A stretch of DNA of 64,000 bases, taken from Eubacterium sp. 1001713B170207_170306_E7. Lineage in GTDB: Bacteria > Bacillota > Clostridia > Eubacteriales > Eubacteriaceae. A program made the translations under genes and the position numbers. The stretch covers positions 469,324 to 533,323 of the forward strand of contig NZ_JADMVE010000003.1 in NCBI RefSeq assembly GCF_015547515.1, written 5' to 3'. The notes under the pieces were generated by a model. The model made no database searches, was not told where the DNA came from, and saw only the letters and a list, made by a program, of their open reading frames with translations. Of this stretch, positions 16,896 through 27,900 are shown piece after piece. Within the stretch, counting starts at the first letter, position 1; every line of letters begins with the position of its first letter.

Positions 16896-17184
16896 TGGCA
16901 GGCTGCTCCGAACCGATAAACGCATCAGCCATTTAAAACAAAAACAGATTGAGAAGATCAACGCCTGGCTTTATGAAGCTTATCGGATACAATATCAAAC
17001 CCTAAAGCAGGCACCAGACAAGCGCCACAATCGGGCGATTGTCAATGCAGCCTATGATAAAATCCAAGCAGCGGATATCTGGATACCCTATGAAGAAGTC
17101 TGGACGTATTACCTGAAAAAGAAAAGTAAGTTTGAAAAGCGCATGGAAAATGAACAAAACAGAATATTGAAAGAAACAGATTAG
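16867..17184 (+). CDS. Small basic helical protein, unknown
   Basis: GTG 16867 is preceded by CAGGAGG at ideal distance, so I prefer it to the longer frame. The 105-residue product is basic and helical (HLKQKQIEKINAWLYEAYR, YYLKKKSKFEKRMENEQ). Its start overlaps the end of the BRO-N gene, so the two are co-translated. No family is recognised. Two terminators follow. Confidence 0.65.
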   Translation: MSRKNHQTIDGRLLRTDKRISHLKQKQIEKINAWLYEAYRIQYQTLKQAPDKRHNRAIVNAAYDKIQAADIWIPYEEVWTYYLKKKSKFEKRMENEQNRILKETD

Positions 17185-17210
17185 GAATACACCGAACGTA
17201 TTCCTTTTTT
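17184..17210 (+). terminator. First of two tandem terminators before parA
   Basis: GGAATAC (17184-17190) pairs with GTATTCC (17198-17204), followed by six T. It overlaps the last base of the upstream stop codon. Confidence 0.85.
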
Positions 17211-17222
17211 AATTTTTACGGC

Positions 17223-17254
17223 AAACCGCTCATCATTGATTGAGCGGTTTTTTA
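17223..17254 (+). terminator. Second tandem terminator before parA
   Basis: AAACCGCTCA (17223-17232) pairs perfectly with TGAGCGGTTT (17241-17250), followed by further T. Together with the hairpin at 17184 it isolates the BRO-N unit from parA. Confidence 0.88.
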
Positions 17255-17275
17255 GTATTAGGAAAGGACAGACAA

Positions 17276-18103
17276 ATGAAAGAAGCAAAGACGATTGCAA
17301 TCTGCAATCAAAAAGGGGGCGTCGCCAAGACCAACGTGACCGTCAACCTTGGTATTGGCCTTGCTAATCAGGGAAAAAAGGTGCTTACCCTGGATACAGA
17401 CCCCCAAGGGGATTTAACCACCTCACTCGGCTGGCGCGATACGGAAAAGCTCGATATTACAATGGCTTCACTGATGAAAGAAACGATTCTGGATGAACCC
17501 ATCCATACCCGAGAAGGTATTTTACACCATCCAGAAGGCATTGATCTTATTCCAGCAGACTTAGAGCTTTCAGCCATGGAAATGACCCTGGTTACCGCGA
17601 TGAGCCGGGAGTATGTTTTAAAGCGCATTGTGCAGGAGTTGAAAAAGGATTATGACTATATCCTGATTGACACCATGCCCAGTCTGGGGATGATTACCAT
17701 CAACGCATTGGCCGCCGCTGACAGCGTCATTATTCCCGTTCAGGCCCATTACTTACCGGCAAAGGGCATGACGCAGTTAATTAAGACCATCGGAAAAGTA
17801 CAACGTCAGATCAATCCAGCATTGACCATTGAAGGGGTTATTTTAACCATGGCTGATGTCCGCACCAATATGACCAAAACCGTCGCAGAAACGATCCAGG
17901 AACAATATGGCAGTGCCTTGAAAATCTACCGAAACGTCATACCATTCGCCATTGCGGCGGCGGAAACCAGTGCGGAAGGCAAGAGCATTTATACCCACGC
18001 CAAAGGCAGTAAAGTTGCCAAAGCCTACGAAGCATTCACAAAGGAGGTGCTGCAAAATGCCGAAAAGCAAAGAACTCAAGCTCGATCTGCCCAGTGTCGA
18101 TGA
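17276..18103 (+). CDS. parA: ParA/Soj-type partition ATPase
   Basis: ATG 17276 after AGGAAAGGA is the right start; a longer frame lies across the terminator. The 275-residue protein has the deviant Walker A KGGVAKT (13-19), TLDTDPQGDLT in switch I position and ILIDTMPSLG as the Walker B region. It would position element DNA through ATP-dependent nucleoid binding with ParB. Its 3' end overlaps parB by 47 nt. Presence of ParAB suggests that the element has, or once had, an extrachromosomal phase. Confidence 0.95.
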   Translation: MKEAKTIAICNQKGGVAKTNVTVNLGIGLANQGKKVLTLDTDPQGDLTTSLGWRDTEKLDITMASLMKETILDEPIHTREGILHHPEGIDLIPADLELSAMEMTLVTAMSREYVLKRIVQELKKDYDYILIDTMPSLGMITINALAAADSVIIPVQAHYLPAKGMTQLIKTIGKVQRQINPALTIEGVILTMADVRTNMTKTVAETIQEQYGSALKIYRNVIPFAIAAAETSAEGKSIYTHAKGSKVAKAYEAFTKEVLQNAEKQRTQARSAQCR

Positions 18104-18998
18104 GCTGTTTACCACCGAAGAAGAACGACTGGACGCAAACCGGGAAAAGGTACAGGAGATCCCACTTGATCAGATTGAGGACTTTCCAAACCATCCATTT
18201 AAAATCAAGGAGGACGAAGCCATGAGGGAAATGGCCGAGAGCATCAAGGAGTATGGTGTTTTAGTACCAGCACTGGTCCGTCAGAAAGCAAATGGCCGCT
18301 ATGAGATGGTGGCCGGGCATCGAAGGAAGTGTGCAAGCCGGTTAGCTGGGATGAAGGAAATCCCCTGTATTGTCAGGAATCTTACGGATGATGAGGCTAC
18401 AATCATTATGGTAGATAGCAACTTACAACGCGAAGAAATTCTACCTTCTGAGCGTGCTTTTGCCTATAAAATGAAAATGGGAGCAATGAATCGACAAGGA
18501 ATGCGCACAGATTTAACTTCTGCAACTGAGTTGCAGAAGTTAAGAGGCAAAACATCAAGAGATCAAATAGCAGAGGAAAATAAGCAAAGCCATGAAACTA
18601 TACGTAAATATATACGCCTCACTGAGTTAATAAGACCACTTCTTGATATGGTCGATGAAAAAAAGATTGTGTTAATGACAGCAGTTACTTTATCTTATTT
18701 AAACAAAGACGAACAGGAACAGCTTCTGGACGCCATGCAATATGAGGATTGTACCCCCTCACTGGCTCAGGCAACTAAAATCAAGCAGTTTTCCCAGGAA
18801 AATAAGCTGAGCGAAGCGGTCATTCTCTCCATTCTACAAGAAGAAAAGCCCAACCAGGTGGAGAAAATCAAAATCCCGAAGGAACGGATCAGCAAATTCT
18901 TTCCAAAAGGAACACCTGAGAAGAAAATGGAAGAAACCATTGTGAAAGCCTTAGAGCTATACCAAAAGCGCGAACGGCAGAAACAATCGGCAAGGTAG
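18057..18998 (+). CDS. parB: ParB-type partition CTPase/DNA-binding protein
   Basis: ATG 18057 follows AAAGGAGG and sits inside the end of parA. The 313-residue protein has an N-terminal CTP-binding region with the arginine patch GHRRKCAS, PLDQIEDFPNHPFKI at about residue 34, and a central HTH (KTSRDQIAEENKQSHETIRKY, split here as positions 158-178). The C-terminal tail is basic. A parS-like 16-bp palindrome was not found by eye. Residues 133-160, with ERAFAYKMKMGAMN, are typical of the ParB/Spo0J family. Confidence 0.93.
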   Translation: MPKSKELKLDLPSVDELFTTEEERLDANREKVQEIPLDQIEDFPNHPFKIKEDEAMREMAESIKEYGVLVPALVRQKANGRYEMVAGHRRKCASRLAGMKEIPCIVRNLTDDEATIIMVDSNLQREEILPSERAFAYKMKMGAMNRQGMRTDLTSATELQKLRGKTSRDQIAEENKQSHETIRKYIRLTELIRPLLDMVDEKKIVLMTAVTLSYLNKDEQEQLLDAMQYEDCTPSLAQATKIKQFSQENKLSEAVILSILQEEKPNQVEKIKIPKERISKFFPKGTPEKKMEETIVKALELYQKRERQKQSAR

Positions 18999-19002
18999 TT
19001 CT

Positions 19003-19025
19003 AAAGCGGCAGTAATGCCGCTTTT
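19003..19025 (+). terminator. Terminator after parB
   Basis: AAAGCGGC (19003-19010) pairs with GCCGCTTT (19017-19024), followed by T and CCC. It ends the parAB unit. Confidence 0.75.
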
Positions 19026-19052
19026 CCCGTTACAAAAGATAAGGAGTTAGCT

Positions 19053-19649
19053 ATGACAGGAGAAGATAAACGAACCGTTCACGGTTACCGCATCATCAAT
19101 TCAATGATCATCGGCAGCCAGGAGATTATTCTCGGAGAGAAACAAGCCGAGAGCCCGGATAAACGCTATCTGTGTGCCTATGATGATCTCGATCATCTGG
19201 ACAAAGGCTGTGAGGTGGTAGCGGTCGGTGACTATTTTGAAGTGCTGGAGCGCTATACCAAACGGATTCAGGGAGAAATCAACACGCTTCGGAAAGCAGA
19301 GCAAAAGCTCGGGGGATCCAATGCGCCCATTCCTGTGGAGCACTGTCGGTTGGATGATCGCACAAAAAGCATTATGGGGAAGTTTGTGGTCATTAAGGCG
19401 GAGGTTTTCAGACCTGAATACAAGCGGGCCAATCAACAAATCTGCTACGTGACAGGAGGCTCCGGCGCAAAGGCCAATCCTAAAGGAAAGGCTATTCTTG
19501 TAAAGAACGTGTACGACGGCAGAGAGGCCCAGTTTGAAAGAAGCGAGGTGCAGGGGCTTGTCAATATGAGCAGCCTGCCGGAATGGGCTCAGAAAGCGGT
19601 TAAGAAATTCCGGAAGAAAGAAATCATCAAGAAAGGAGCAGCGCGCTGA
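19053..19649 (+). CDS. Uncharacterised ICE protein, paralogue 1 of a local family
   Basis: The 198-residue protein begins with GYRIINSMIIGSQEIILGEK and contains a YLCAYDDLDH / DYFEVLERYTKRI block. This is an N-terminal module shared with the next gene and with residues 5-70 of the protein at 20587. Residues 95-198 contain CRLDDRTKSIMGKFVVIKAEVFRPEY, YVTGGSGAKANPKGKAI and a basic tail, shared with the next gene only. Function unknown. Start has AAGGAG upstream; the TGA stop overlaps the next ATG. Confidence 0.75.
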   Translation: MTGEDKRTVHGYRIINSMIIGSQEIILGEKQAESPDKRYLCAYDDLDHLDKGCEVVAVGDYFEVLERYTKRIQGEINTLRKAEQKLGGSNAPIPVEHCRLDDRTKSIMGKFVVIKAEVFRPEYKRANQQICYVTGGSGAKANPKGKAILVKNVYDGREAQFERSEVQGLVNMSSLPEWAQKAVKKFRKKEIIKKGAAR

Positions 19650-20260
19650 TGAATGCAGAAAACAATGAAAGCATGCAGTGTGGGGATTATGCGATTACCC
19701 GAGAACTGTGTATTGGAGATAAAACCGTTGTACTGGGTGAGAAACCCGGCGATTATGGGCCGGATCGGTACCTGTGCGCTTATCGTCAGGTATTCCTCTT
19801 TTACGCCCAATATTCTGAAATTGAAACCGGCGCTTATCTGGATATGATGGATGTGTTTACCACCCGCGTGAAAGCGCAGATTGAACAGGCACGGGAAACC
19901 CTGAGTTCGATCACAGTTCCCATGGCGGTGATTATCCCGGAGATGTGCTGCCCGGATGATCCCGCCGAAAGCATTGAGGGAAAAGTCATTGCGATCAAGC
20001 CGGAAGTTTTACGGCCAGAGTGCCAATCCGCGGTGTACCAGCTGGGCTATGTGACGGGTGGGTTTGGAGCCCATGGTACTGCCCGTGGGAACGCCGTTTT
20101 TATCAAAAAGCTCTACAGCCAGGAGGATACCCGCTTTGAACGTTCTGACGTTCAGGGAATCGTGAAGCCCGAATGCCTGCCAGAATGGGCAAAGAAAAAC
20201 CTCGAGAAGATCAAACAAAGACAAAAGAAAGAAAAAAACCGGAAAGGAGAAGCCCGCTGA
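19649..20260 (+). CDS. Uncharacterised ICE protein, paralogue 2 of a local family
   Basis: The 203-residue product aligns along its length with the preceding protein: ELCIGDKTVVLGEKP, PDRYLCAY, FTTRVKAQIEQ, SIEGKVIAIKPEVLRPE, YVTGGFGAHGTARGNAV, RFERSDVQGIV. Its ATG overlaps the upstream TGA (ATGA), a sign of translational coupling. A tandem duplication with moderate divergence is the likely origin. The molecular role is unknown; the position between parB and the methylase/helicase is typical for small ICE accessory genes. Confidence 0.75.
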   Translation: MNAENNESMQCGDYAITRELCIGDKTVVLGEKPGDYGPDRYLCAYRQVFLFYAQYSEIETGAYLDMMDVFTTRVKAQIEQARETLSSITVPMAVIIPEMCCPDDPAESIEGKVIAIKPEVLRPECQSAVYQLGYVTGGFGAHGTARGNAVFIKKLYSQEDTRFERSDVQGIVKPECLPEWAKKNLEKIKQRQKKEKNRKGEAR

Positions 20261-20553
20261 TGAAAGAAAAAGCAGAACTGCCCGATTATTGCTATACCAC
20301 CTTGTTTTCAACCGGCGAGATTGTTCGGGTACGAAAGGGGGCGCTGACCTATGAAAAAACCGAGCTCTCCACCCCGGACCAGAAAATGAACCGCCGGATC
20401 ACAGAGCGCGCCAACGTGGCATTGGGCGTCACTAAAGCCCAGAGAGAAGCCATGCTCGGCGGAATGCTTTTAGGCTGGGAGCGGCCAGCAGCGGACCCAA
20501 ACCGGTATGACCGCAACGGCAACTTTATTCTGATCGACGATATGGAAAAATAA
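20260..20553 (+). CDS. Small ICE protein sharing a C-terminal module with 20587
   Basis: The 97-residue product starts with an ATGA overlap to the previous gene. Its whole length (LPDYCYTTLFSTGEIVRVRKG, ALGVTKAQREAMLGGMLLGWE, DPNRYDRNGNF) matches residues 83-170 of the protein at 20587. It therefore looks like a free-standing version of a domain that occurs fused elsewhere in the same operon. Function unknown. Confidence 0.72.
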   Translation: MKEKAELPDYCYTTLFSTGEIVRVRKGALTYEKTELSTPDQKMNRRITERANVALGVTKAQREAMLGGMLLGWERPAADPNRYDRNGNFILIDDMEK

Positions 20554-20586
20554 CGTGTTACAAAAGAAAAAAAGGAGAATTTAACA

Positions 20587-21123
20587 GTGAAAGACGAAAT
20601 CAATCAAGGCTATATGATCACAGACCGCGTAAGTGTTGATTCCAATAATACCTTTGTTTTAGGCTATAATCCAAAGGCCCCGGAGCCTTTTGTCACCTGG
20701 AAATGCGCCCCAGAGGATTATTATTACCATGGACACTATTTTAATGATCGAAACAACGCCATCCGCGATTTATGCACACGGGTGATGGAGGCGCTTGACT
20801 ACAAAAAAGAGTTTGAAAAAATGACAGAGGATAAAAATGAACTGCCTGAGAAGTGCTACAGCACACATTTGGAAACAGGTGAGCTCGTGGTCATCAAGCG
20901 GTTTGAACCAGGGTATTTTAAATGTGCGGATTCAACCTCTGATCCAGAAAAGAATAAAAGCTTAGCAAAACAGTTGAATGAAGCGGCCGGTATCACAAAG
21001 GCCCAGGTTTCGGCCATGAATGCGGGATCAATCTGCGGCTGGGACGCACTCAATGCCAGGCCAGACTACTACGATGAAAACGGCCGATTTAAAAAGCGCC
21101 AGCACAAAAATTACTCGAGGTGA
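20587..21123 (+). CDS. Two-module ICE accessory protein
   Basis: GTG 20587 follows AAAAGGAG. Residues 1-75 (GYMITDRVSVDSNNTFVLGYNPKAPEP, HGHYFNDRNNAIRDLCTRV) are the N-terminal module also seen at 19053 and 19649. Residues 83-178 (LPEKCYSTHLETGELVVIK, AAGITKAQVSAMNAGSICGWD, YYDENGRFKK) match the entire protein at 20260. The 178-residue protein thus joins two modules found separately in its neighbours. No catalytic motif is visible. Confidence 0.75.
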   Translation: MKDEINQGYMITDRVSVDSNNTFVLGYNPKAPEPFVTWKCAPEDYYYHGHYFNDRNNAIRDLCTRVMEALDYKKEFEKMTEDKNELPEKCYSTHLETGELVVIKRFEPGYFKCADSTSDPEKNKSLAKQLNEAAGITKAQVSAMNAGSICGWDALNARPDYYDENGRFKKRQHKNYSR

Positions 21124-21127
21124 GACC

Positions 21128-21430
21128 ATGGCCAAAAATACCAAAGGCATCCGGCTTCTGACGCGTCTGATCGATGCCGGGTACAATACCGAAAAAGCCA
21201 TTGCCGGTATGACACTTGATGATATCATCGCATTGGAAGTCAGCAATAAAAACGATATGGCCACATTGAATGAACTGATCAAAAGTGTCAAAGCCAACCG
21301 CGTGGTGACGTTTTTAGCATCAGGACCAGATCCTGAACGAAAGGACGTTCCGTCGCAGGATACTGCGTTAGAAGGAGATGAAAACAATGAAGAAACCCAA
21401 GCCAATCCCCCACATGATCCCGTTTGTTGA
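21128..21430 (+). CDS. Small ICE protein, unknown
   Basis: ATG 21128 has CGAGGTGAGA upstream; the longer frame starts inside the previous gene. The 100-residue product has a helical N-terminal half (LLTRLIDAGYNTEKAIAGMTLDDIIAL) and an acidic, disordered C-terminus (DTALEGDENNEETQ). It overlaps the following gene by 44 nt. Family not recognised. Confidence 0.62.
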   Translation: MAKNTKGIRLLTRLIDAGYNTEKAIAGMTLDDIIALEVSNKNDMATLNELIKSVKANRVVTFLASGPDPERKDVPSQDTALEGDENNEETQANPPHDPVC

Positions 21431-21959
21431 TATCCACGCGCTGGATCTGTTTGAAATCCCCGACGGTGAAAGCATTATCATTGTCCCAATGACGGGGTGT
21501 CCGGTGACTTATCCCTGTTACTTCGTCGATCACAGACATTTTAAGCTGCAGGATACCGTTTGGCACCCCATTGAGTTTGCCCGGCAGATGGTCCGTTTGG
21601 GGAACCGCTACCGGCCCGAAAACCCTGGGCTTTCCGATGTGCTGGATTATTATGAAGTCTATCAGATTCCAGACCGTCAGAACACCGACTACGGATTTGG
21701 GCCGCTTGAGCAGTTTCTCACCCGCTTTAAACATGAGGACTACGTGAAGTGTTACCAGGGGATGCTGGCGCCGGTGACCGAACTGCTCGACCTGTACAAA
21801 TTTCACAACCGAAATGACCGGCCATTTCAGGATCAGACGCACCCTTTGTGTATGGGTGATATTATCGTCACGCATCGGGAAGGAAAAGTTCAGGCCTTTT
21901 ACGTGGACGCTGAAGGCTTCCCGGAGGTTCCGCAGTTTCTTAAGCGGCCCGTAAGGTAG
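21387..21959 (+). CDS. YodL-domain ICE protein
   Basis: ATG 21387 is 9 nt after GAAGGAG, better than ATG 21378, which lies directly on it. The 190-residue product carries a C-terminal YodL-like domain: ELLDLYKFHNRNDRPF, LCMGDIIVTHREGK and AFYVDAEGFPEVPQFL. YodL domains are found in phages and conjugative elements and have no known function. The gene ends 4 nt before the methylase/helicase start. Confidence 0.75.
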   Translation: MKKPKPIPHMIPFVDIHALDLFEIPDGESIIIVPMTGCPVTYPCYFVDHRHFKLQDTVWHPIEFARQMVRLGNRYRPENPGLSDVLDYYEVYQIPDRQNTDYGFGPLEQFLTRFKHEDYVKCYQGMLAPVTELLDLYKFHNRNDRPFQDQTHPLCMGDIIVTHREGKVQAFYVDAEGFPEVPQFLKRPVR

Positions 21960-21963
21960 CCCC

Positions 21964-24900
21964 ATGAGATACCAAAGCGTTGTCACGCTTTACAACGCGA
22001 CCCTTCAGGAGGTGACCGCCCGGCCCGAAAACTGGCTGGCCTTTTTAAAAACCGCCAGCGCCAACTTCCGCCTGCCCTTTGATGAGCAGCTCCTGGTCTA
22101 TGCGCAGCGCCCCGATGTGACCGCCGTGCTCACCACAGAGCGCTGGAACCGTCGCTTTGGACGGTGGGTGAAGCCGGGCAGTAAAGGGATCGCGGTCTTT
22201 GACAAGCAAAGCGACCGCCTTCACCTGAAGCACTACTTTGACCTTTCCGATACCAAAGAAGGCTGGAACAAAGACCGCGTCCGTCCCGTTCCCCTTTGGC
22301 AGGTCCAGGACCCATACCACCTGGCCATCATTGAAACCCTTGAGGATACCTTCGGAACACTTGAAGCCCGAGACAATCTGATGCAGGCCATCATCAGCGT
22401 CAGTGTCAACGCCGGTGAAGACAATCTGAGAGACTATCTGGAAGATCTGAAACAAAGTGTGGCAGGCAGCTACCTCGATGGTCTGGACGACCTGAACCTG
22501 AGCAAACGCCTGCGGGACCTGATGGTGAACAGCATGACCTACATGCTCATGCTGCGCTGCGGCCTGGACACCAAAGACCTCTTTGAAGCCGATGACTTCA
22601 GGGAGATCACCACTTTTAACACGCCCCAGACGGTTAACATCATCGGCAGTGCCACCTGTGAAATCACGGCGATGGCCCTCAGCGCTGTTGCGAAAACCAC
22701 GCGCAGGCTACAGCGGGAGGAAAAGATCGATCCGGGCATGTTTGCAAAAACGGAAGAACCCGCCTACAATGAGAAGCAAGAGAAAACACCACTCAATGAA
22801 AGGAGTGTTAAAAATGAACGTCACCTACAGCCAGCAGGGCGATTACCTGCTGCCCAACCTGACCGTGCCGGAGGAAGTGCCCATGCCACAGGGCAAATAC
22901 GCGAGCCTGCGGAAAACCTACCTGATGCAACACCACTACGGCCTGTACCTGAACCTGCTCACCCAGGGGAAACTCAACGCCCACTTAACCGAGATACAGG
23001 AAAGCGCCAGCAAGCGGATGGCCTTGATCACGACTCAGATGATGGCAGCGGAAGGGATCAACGAGGCACTGAAAGCTCAGAATCCCATGCGGTGGACCGG
23101 GCTGGTGAACAACCTCCAGAGGACCGTGGAGGAACAGATTCTTCAGGAACTGATTTACGATTAAGTACGGCATTGCCGGTATCGACTTTTCCAGAAGATA
23201 TTTTTGAAGAAATCCTGATTATAACCCCGCACCTGCGGAATCCGAAAAAAACGATTCAGGCGGTTTTTGAAAAACAGACCGAAGCGGAGCGCCGTGCCCG
23301 TTACCTTAACCGCATTTTCAACAAAGAGGTGACGGCGCTAACCCTGAAAAATGGCCAGCCCGTCTTTTATGAAGCCACTGAGGACGCCCTGTGTTTTTGG
23401 AGCGGTACGTCTGAAACCCGAACAGCCGAAAGCCATGTGAGCTGGCAATCCATGGCCAAGAGCCTTGACCGGATGATCCGCACTAACCGTTTCACAGATC
23501 ATTACCGCCCCATCCCAAGCGCCTTAGAGCAGCAGCGTCTTTTAGATGGAAAAGCAGAGGAGAAAACCCCCTCTGCTTTTTTATTGGCGCAGGAACGCCC
23601 GTCTGAGCTAAAGGCGGGTGATTCGATAGCCTTCGGGACAACCGAATACCGTATTCTTCGTATGGATGATCAGCAGGTGGAGCTGCAAAACCAGGCCTAT
23701 CCGCTTTTAACCGAAACGTTCGACCGGGAGGTTTTTGATCAAAGGCTTCAGGAAACATCAGCCCATATTCTGCAACCTGCGCCAGTAAAGCAGGCTCCGG
23801 ATATAGTAACAGAAGACACTCCGGTCCCAAAAACGGCTGAGGAAACCGTTGAGTTAGATACAAAAGAAAAAAGAGCGCTGTCATCATTACCCGAGATACC
23901 TAAGGACGTACCCGGCTATCAGCTTGGTTATGGCCTGCTTGGAAATGGAGTGACCGTGTGGAACCGCCTGGTGGAAGAACACGGCGATTACCAGACCATC
24001 GCGCATATTTCCCCGGAAGGACAGATCACGTTCTACCAGGACGATCTGCCGGATGCAGTGATTCAACGCATCGAAAACCAAGCGGCGAGTGAAAAACGGG
24101 CATATCTGGAGAGAACCAAACCTGAAAAGCCAGCCGAGGCAATTACAGTCGGGATGGAACTCGAGATTGATGACCGGAGGTATCGTGTTGATGCCATTGA
24201 TCAGGAACTTAATGAAGTATCTTTACAGGATATTACATTTAATCAGAGCACTGGTTTCCCGATTTTCCGCAGGGAACCGCTTTCCTTTGTTAACCGCTAC
24301 CTTGATAAACAGCCCACACGGCCTGAAGCGCATCGGACGGATGAAAAAAGTCCAGTACAGGAAAGCGCCAATCATGAAGACTTCAACGAGCCAGCCCCGG
24401 ATAAAGCCATCCTTACCGCCTCTCTGGAACAACATCAATACCGTATCACGGAGGATACCCTTGGAACCGGCGGCCCAAAAGAGAAATTCAAAGCCAATAT
24501 CGCCGCCATCAAGACCCTGAAGCAATGCGAAGCCGAAGGACGACTGGCTACCGCTGAGGAGCAGAACATATTAGCCGGATATGTTGGCTGGGGCGGCCTT
24601 CCTGATGCATTCGACACGACCAAAGACAGCTGGCGCACCGAGTATCAACAACTGAAAGATCTTCTTACTGAAGAAGAATACAAAACCGCCCGAGCCTCCA
24701 CCCTGACGGCTTTTTACACGCCGCCGGTGGTCATCAAGGCCATGTACCAGGCCCTTGAGCGCATGGGCTTCCGTCAGGGAAACATCCTGGACCCGGCCTG
24801 CGGGACCGGCCATTTCTTCGGCCTGCTGCCTGAAAGCATGGCGGATTCCCAGCTCTACGGCGTTGAACTGGACCCGCTCACCGCAGGGATTGCGAAGCAG

Positions 24901-27900
24901 CTCTATCCAAACAGCCACATTGTGAACAGTGGGTTTGAACACTTCAAGCCCCCCGATGGCTTCTTTGACGTCGCCATCGGTAACGTCCCCTATGGACAAT
25001 TTAAAGTGAATGATCCCCAATACAATCGGGAAAACTTCTTAATCCACGATTACTTTTTTGCCAAGGCTTTGGATACGGTCAGGCCTGGCGGCATCGTGGC
25101 CTTTATCACCTCCAAAGGCACCCTGGACAAGCAAAATTCGTCCGTGCGGGAATACCTCGCAAGACGCGCCGAGCTCGTGGGTGCGGTCCGTCTGCCGGAC
25201 AACACCTTTACCGCCAATGCCGGTACTCGTGTGACCGCGGATATTCTCTTCTTTAAATGTCGCGATTTTTTGGTCCCGGAGAAAGAAGAACTGCCAGCCT
25301 GGACAGCTTTGAATATGGACGATGCGGGCATAGAGATGAACGACTACTTCGTAGACCATCCCAAAATGATTCTGGGAAAAATGGTGGTTGAGAACGGCCC
25401 TTTTGGCCCTGAAACAAGGTGTAAAGCCGTAGAAGGTGAACGTCTGGCCGACCGGCTCAGCGAAGCCATCCGCCGCCTGCCGTCCGATATTTTCGAATAC
25501 GATTTTGGCCCCGAGGAGGACATGGAGGGGGAGGAAACCGAGACCATTCCAGCAGACTTTTCCGTCCGGAACTTCTCCTTTACCCTTAAAAACAACAAAA
25601 TCTACTACCGTGAAAACAGCCAGATGCGCCGGATCACCACCAACAAGACCGCGGAAAACCGTATCCGGGGCATGATCGACCTGCGAGAGATTACGCGAAA
25701 GCTCATTGATCTGCAGCTGGAGGACTACCCGGATAAGGACATCACGCTTGAGCAAATGCGTCTGAATCAGGTTTATGACGCCTATGTGAAGCATTATGGC
25801 CGCCTTAACACCCAGGCCAACCGGCTTGTTTTCCGGGATGATCACAGCTACCCACTGCTATGTTCATTGGAAATTCTGGATCCCATGGGCAGCTTTGTCC
25901 GCAAGGCCGATCTATTCACCAAACGCACCATTCTGCCGCGCGTTGAGATCACCCATGTCGATACCGCAGCGGAAGCCCTGGCCGTTTCCTTAGCCGAACG
26001 CGCGAAGGTCGATTTGCTCTATATGGCCGGATTGCTCTATACATCCGAGCAGGAGCCGGGGCTGTTTGCCCCCCAACAGGAGACGGGGGGTCCCCTGATC
26101 ACACTGGATGAGACCCCTTTTCGAAAGCTGGTTGAAAGCCTGAAGGGCGTTATTTTTAAAACGCCGGAGAGCGGTCCCTTTGACTTTGCAGGGAACTGGG
26201 CCGAGGGCTGGCAGACTGCTGATGAATATTTGAGCGGCAACGTGCGTGAGAAGCTCTCGGTCGCAAGACTGGCGGCTGCCGCCTATCCAGAGTTTACCCA
26301 AAACGTTGATGCCCTGGAAAAAGTCCAGCCACAGGACCTGGACGCGTCAGAGATTGCGGTGCGCTTGGGCACTACCTGGATTCCCCAGGAGGACATCCAG
26401 GACTTCGCCTTCGAGACCTTTGAGACCTCCAATTACTATCAGCGTAAAATAAAAATCCGGCAGTATCCCCACAACCTGGAGTGGCGCATTGAGGGAAAGA
26501 TGCTGGACCGGGAGAGCGTGCTGGTCCATGAAACTTTCGGAACCACCCGGAAAAACGCCTATGAGATTCTGGAGACCACCCTCAACTTAAAGGACGCCAA
26601 GGTCTATGATTACATTTTTGATGACAATGGCAATCGAAAACCTGTGCTGAATCAGAAAGAGACCACCCTGGCCCTTGAAAAGCAGGAGCAGCTGAAGCAG
26701 GCTTTTCAGGATTGGATCTGGTCCGATTCCGGGCGCAGGGATCGCTTAACCAAGTATTATAATGAAAATTTTAACGCGACAAGGTTACGAACCTATGACG
26801 GCGCGCACTTGAAATTCTATGGGATGAATCCTGAGTACACCCTGAGACCCCATCAGCTCAATGGGGTTGCCCGGACCATTTACGGCGGCAATACCCTGCT
26901 GGCCCACGTGGTCGGCAGCGGTAAAACCTTCACCATGATCGCGTCCGCCATGGAGCAGAAACGCCTGGGCCTTTGCCGGAAAAGTATGTTTGTGCTGCCC
27001 AACCATATCGTCGGGCAGTTCGCCTCTGAATGGCTGCAACTCTATCCTTCCGCCAATCTGCTGGTCACCACGAAAAGAGATTTTGAACGGCAGAACCGGC
27101 GGCATTTTTGCGCCAAAATTGCCACTGGGGACTGGGATGGGGTTTTGATTGCCCACTCCCAGTTCGAGAAAATTCCCCTGAGCAATGCGCGCCAGATCGC
27201 TTTTTACCAGATCCAGGTCGATGAGATTCTTGGCTATCTGGAGGAACTCAAATATGAGCTGGGGGAGCGCATGACCGTGAAACAGCTTGAAAGCAGCCGG
27301 AAAAACATTGAAAAAAAGATTCAGACCCTGATGCGGCAAAAGGACAAGGACGACGTCATTACCTTTGAAGAGCTGGGCGTGGACCGGCTCTTTGTGGATG
27401 AGGCGGACGAGTTTAAAAACCTCTTTGCCTATACCAAAATGCGCAACGTCGGTGGCATCAGTCAGACGGAAGCCCAGAAGTCCACGGACATGTTCTTAAA
27501 AACCCGCTACATGGACGAGCTTACGGGCGGAAAAGGTGTCATCTTTGCCACCGGCACCCCGATTTCCAACAGCATGGTTGAGATGTTCACCCTCATGCGT
27601 TACCTGCAATATCACACCCTTAACCGGTTAAAACTGACCATGTTCGATGCCTGGGCGAGCACCTTTGGAGAGACCATCACTGCCCTGGAGCTGGCGCCCG
27701 AAGGCAGCACCTACCGCATGAAAACCCGGTTCGCACGGTTCCACAACCTGCCAGAGCTTATGACCCTGTTTCGGGAGGTCGCGGACATCCAGACGGCCGA
27801 CATGCTGAAACTTCCAGTGCCCGAGGCCATGTACCGTGTCATCGAAACCGAGCCCAGTGAATTTCAAAAGGAAATGCTCGAGGGCCTGGTGGAGCGGGCC

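Noticed and set aside
17952..18056. Longer upstream start for parB
   Set aside because: It would lie deep in parA; ATG 18057 has a strong AAAGGAGG and matches the family N-terminus.
22045..22455. Long minus-strand frames inside the methylase/helicase gene (several up to 29.3 kb)
   Set aside because: They are mirror frames of GC-rich coding DNA; no ribosome binding sites or protein families fit.
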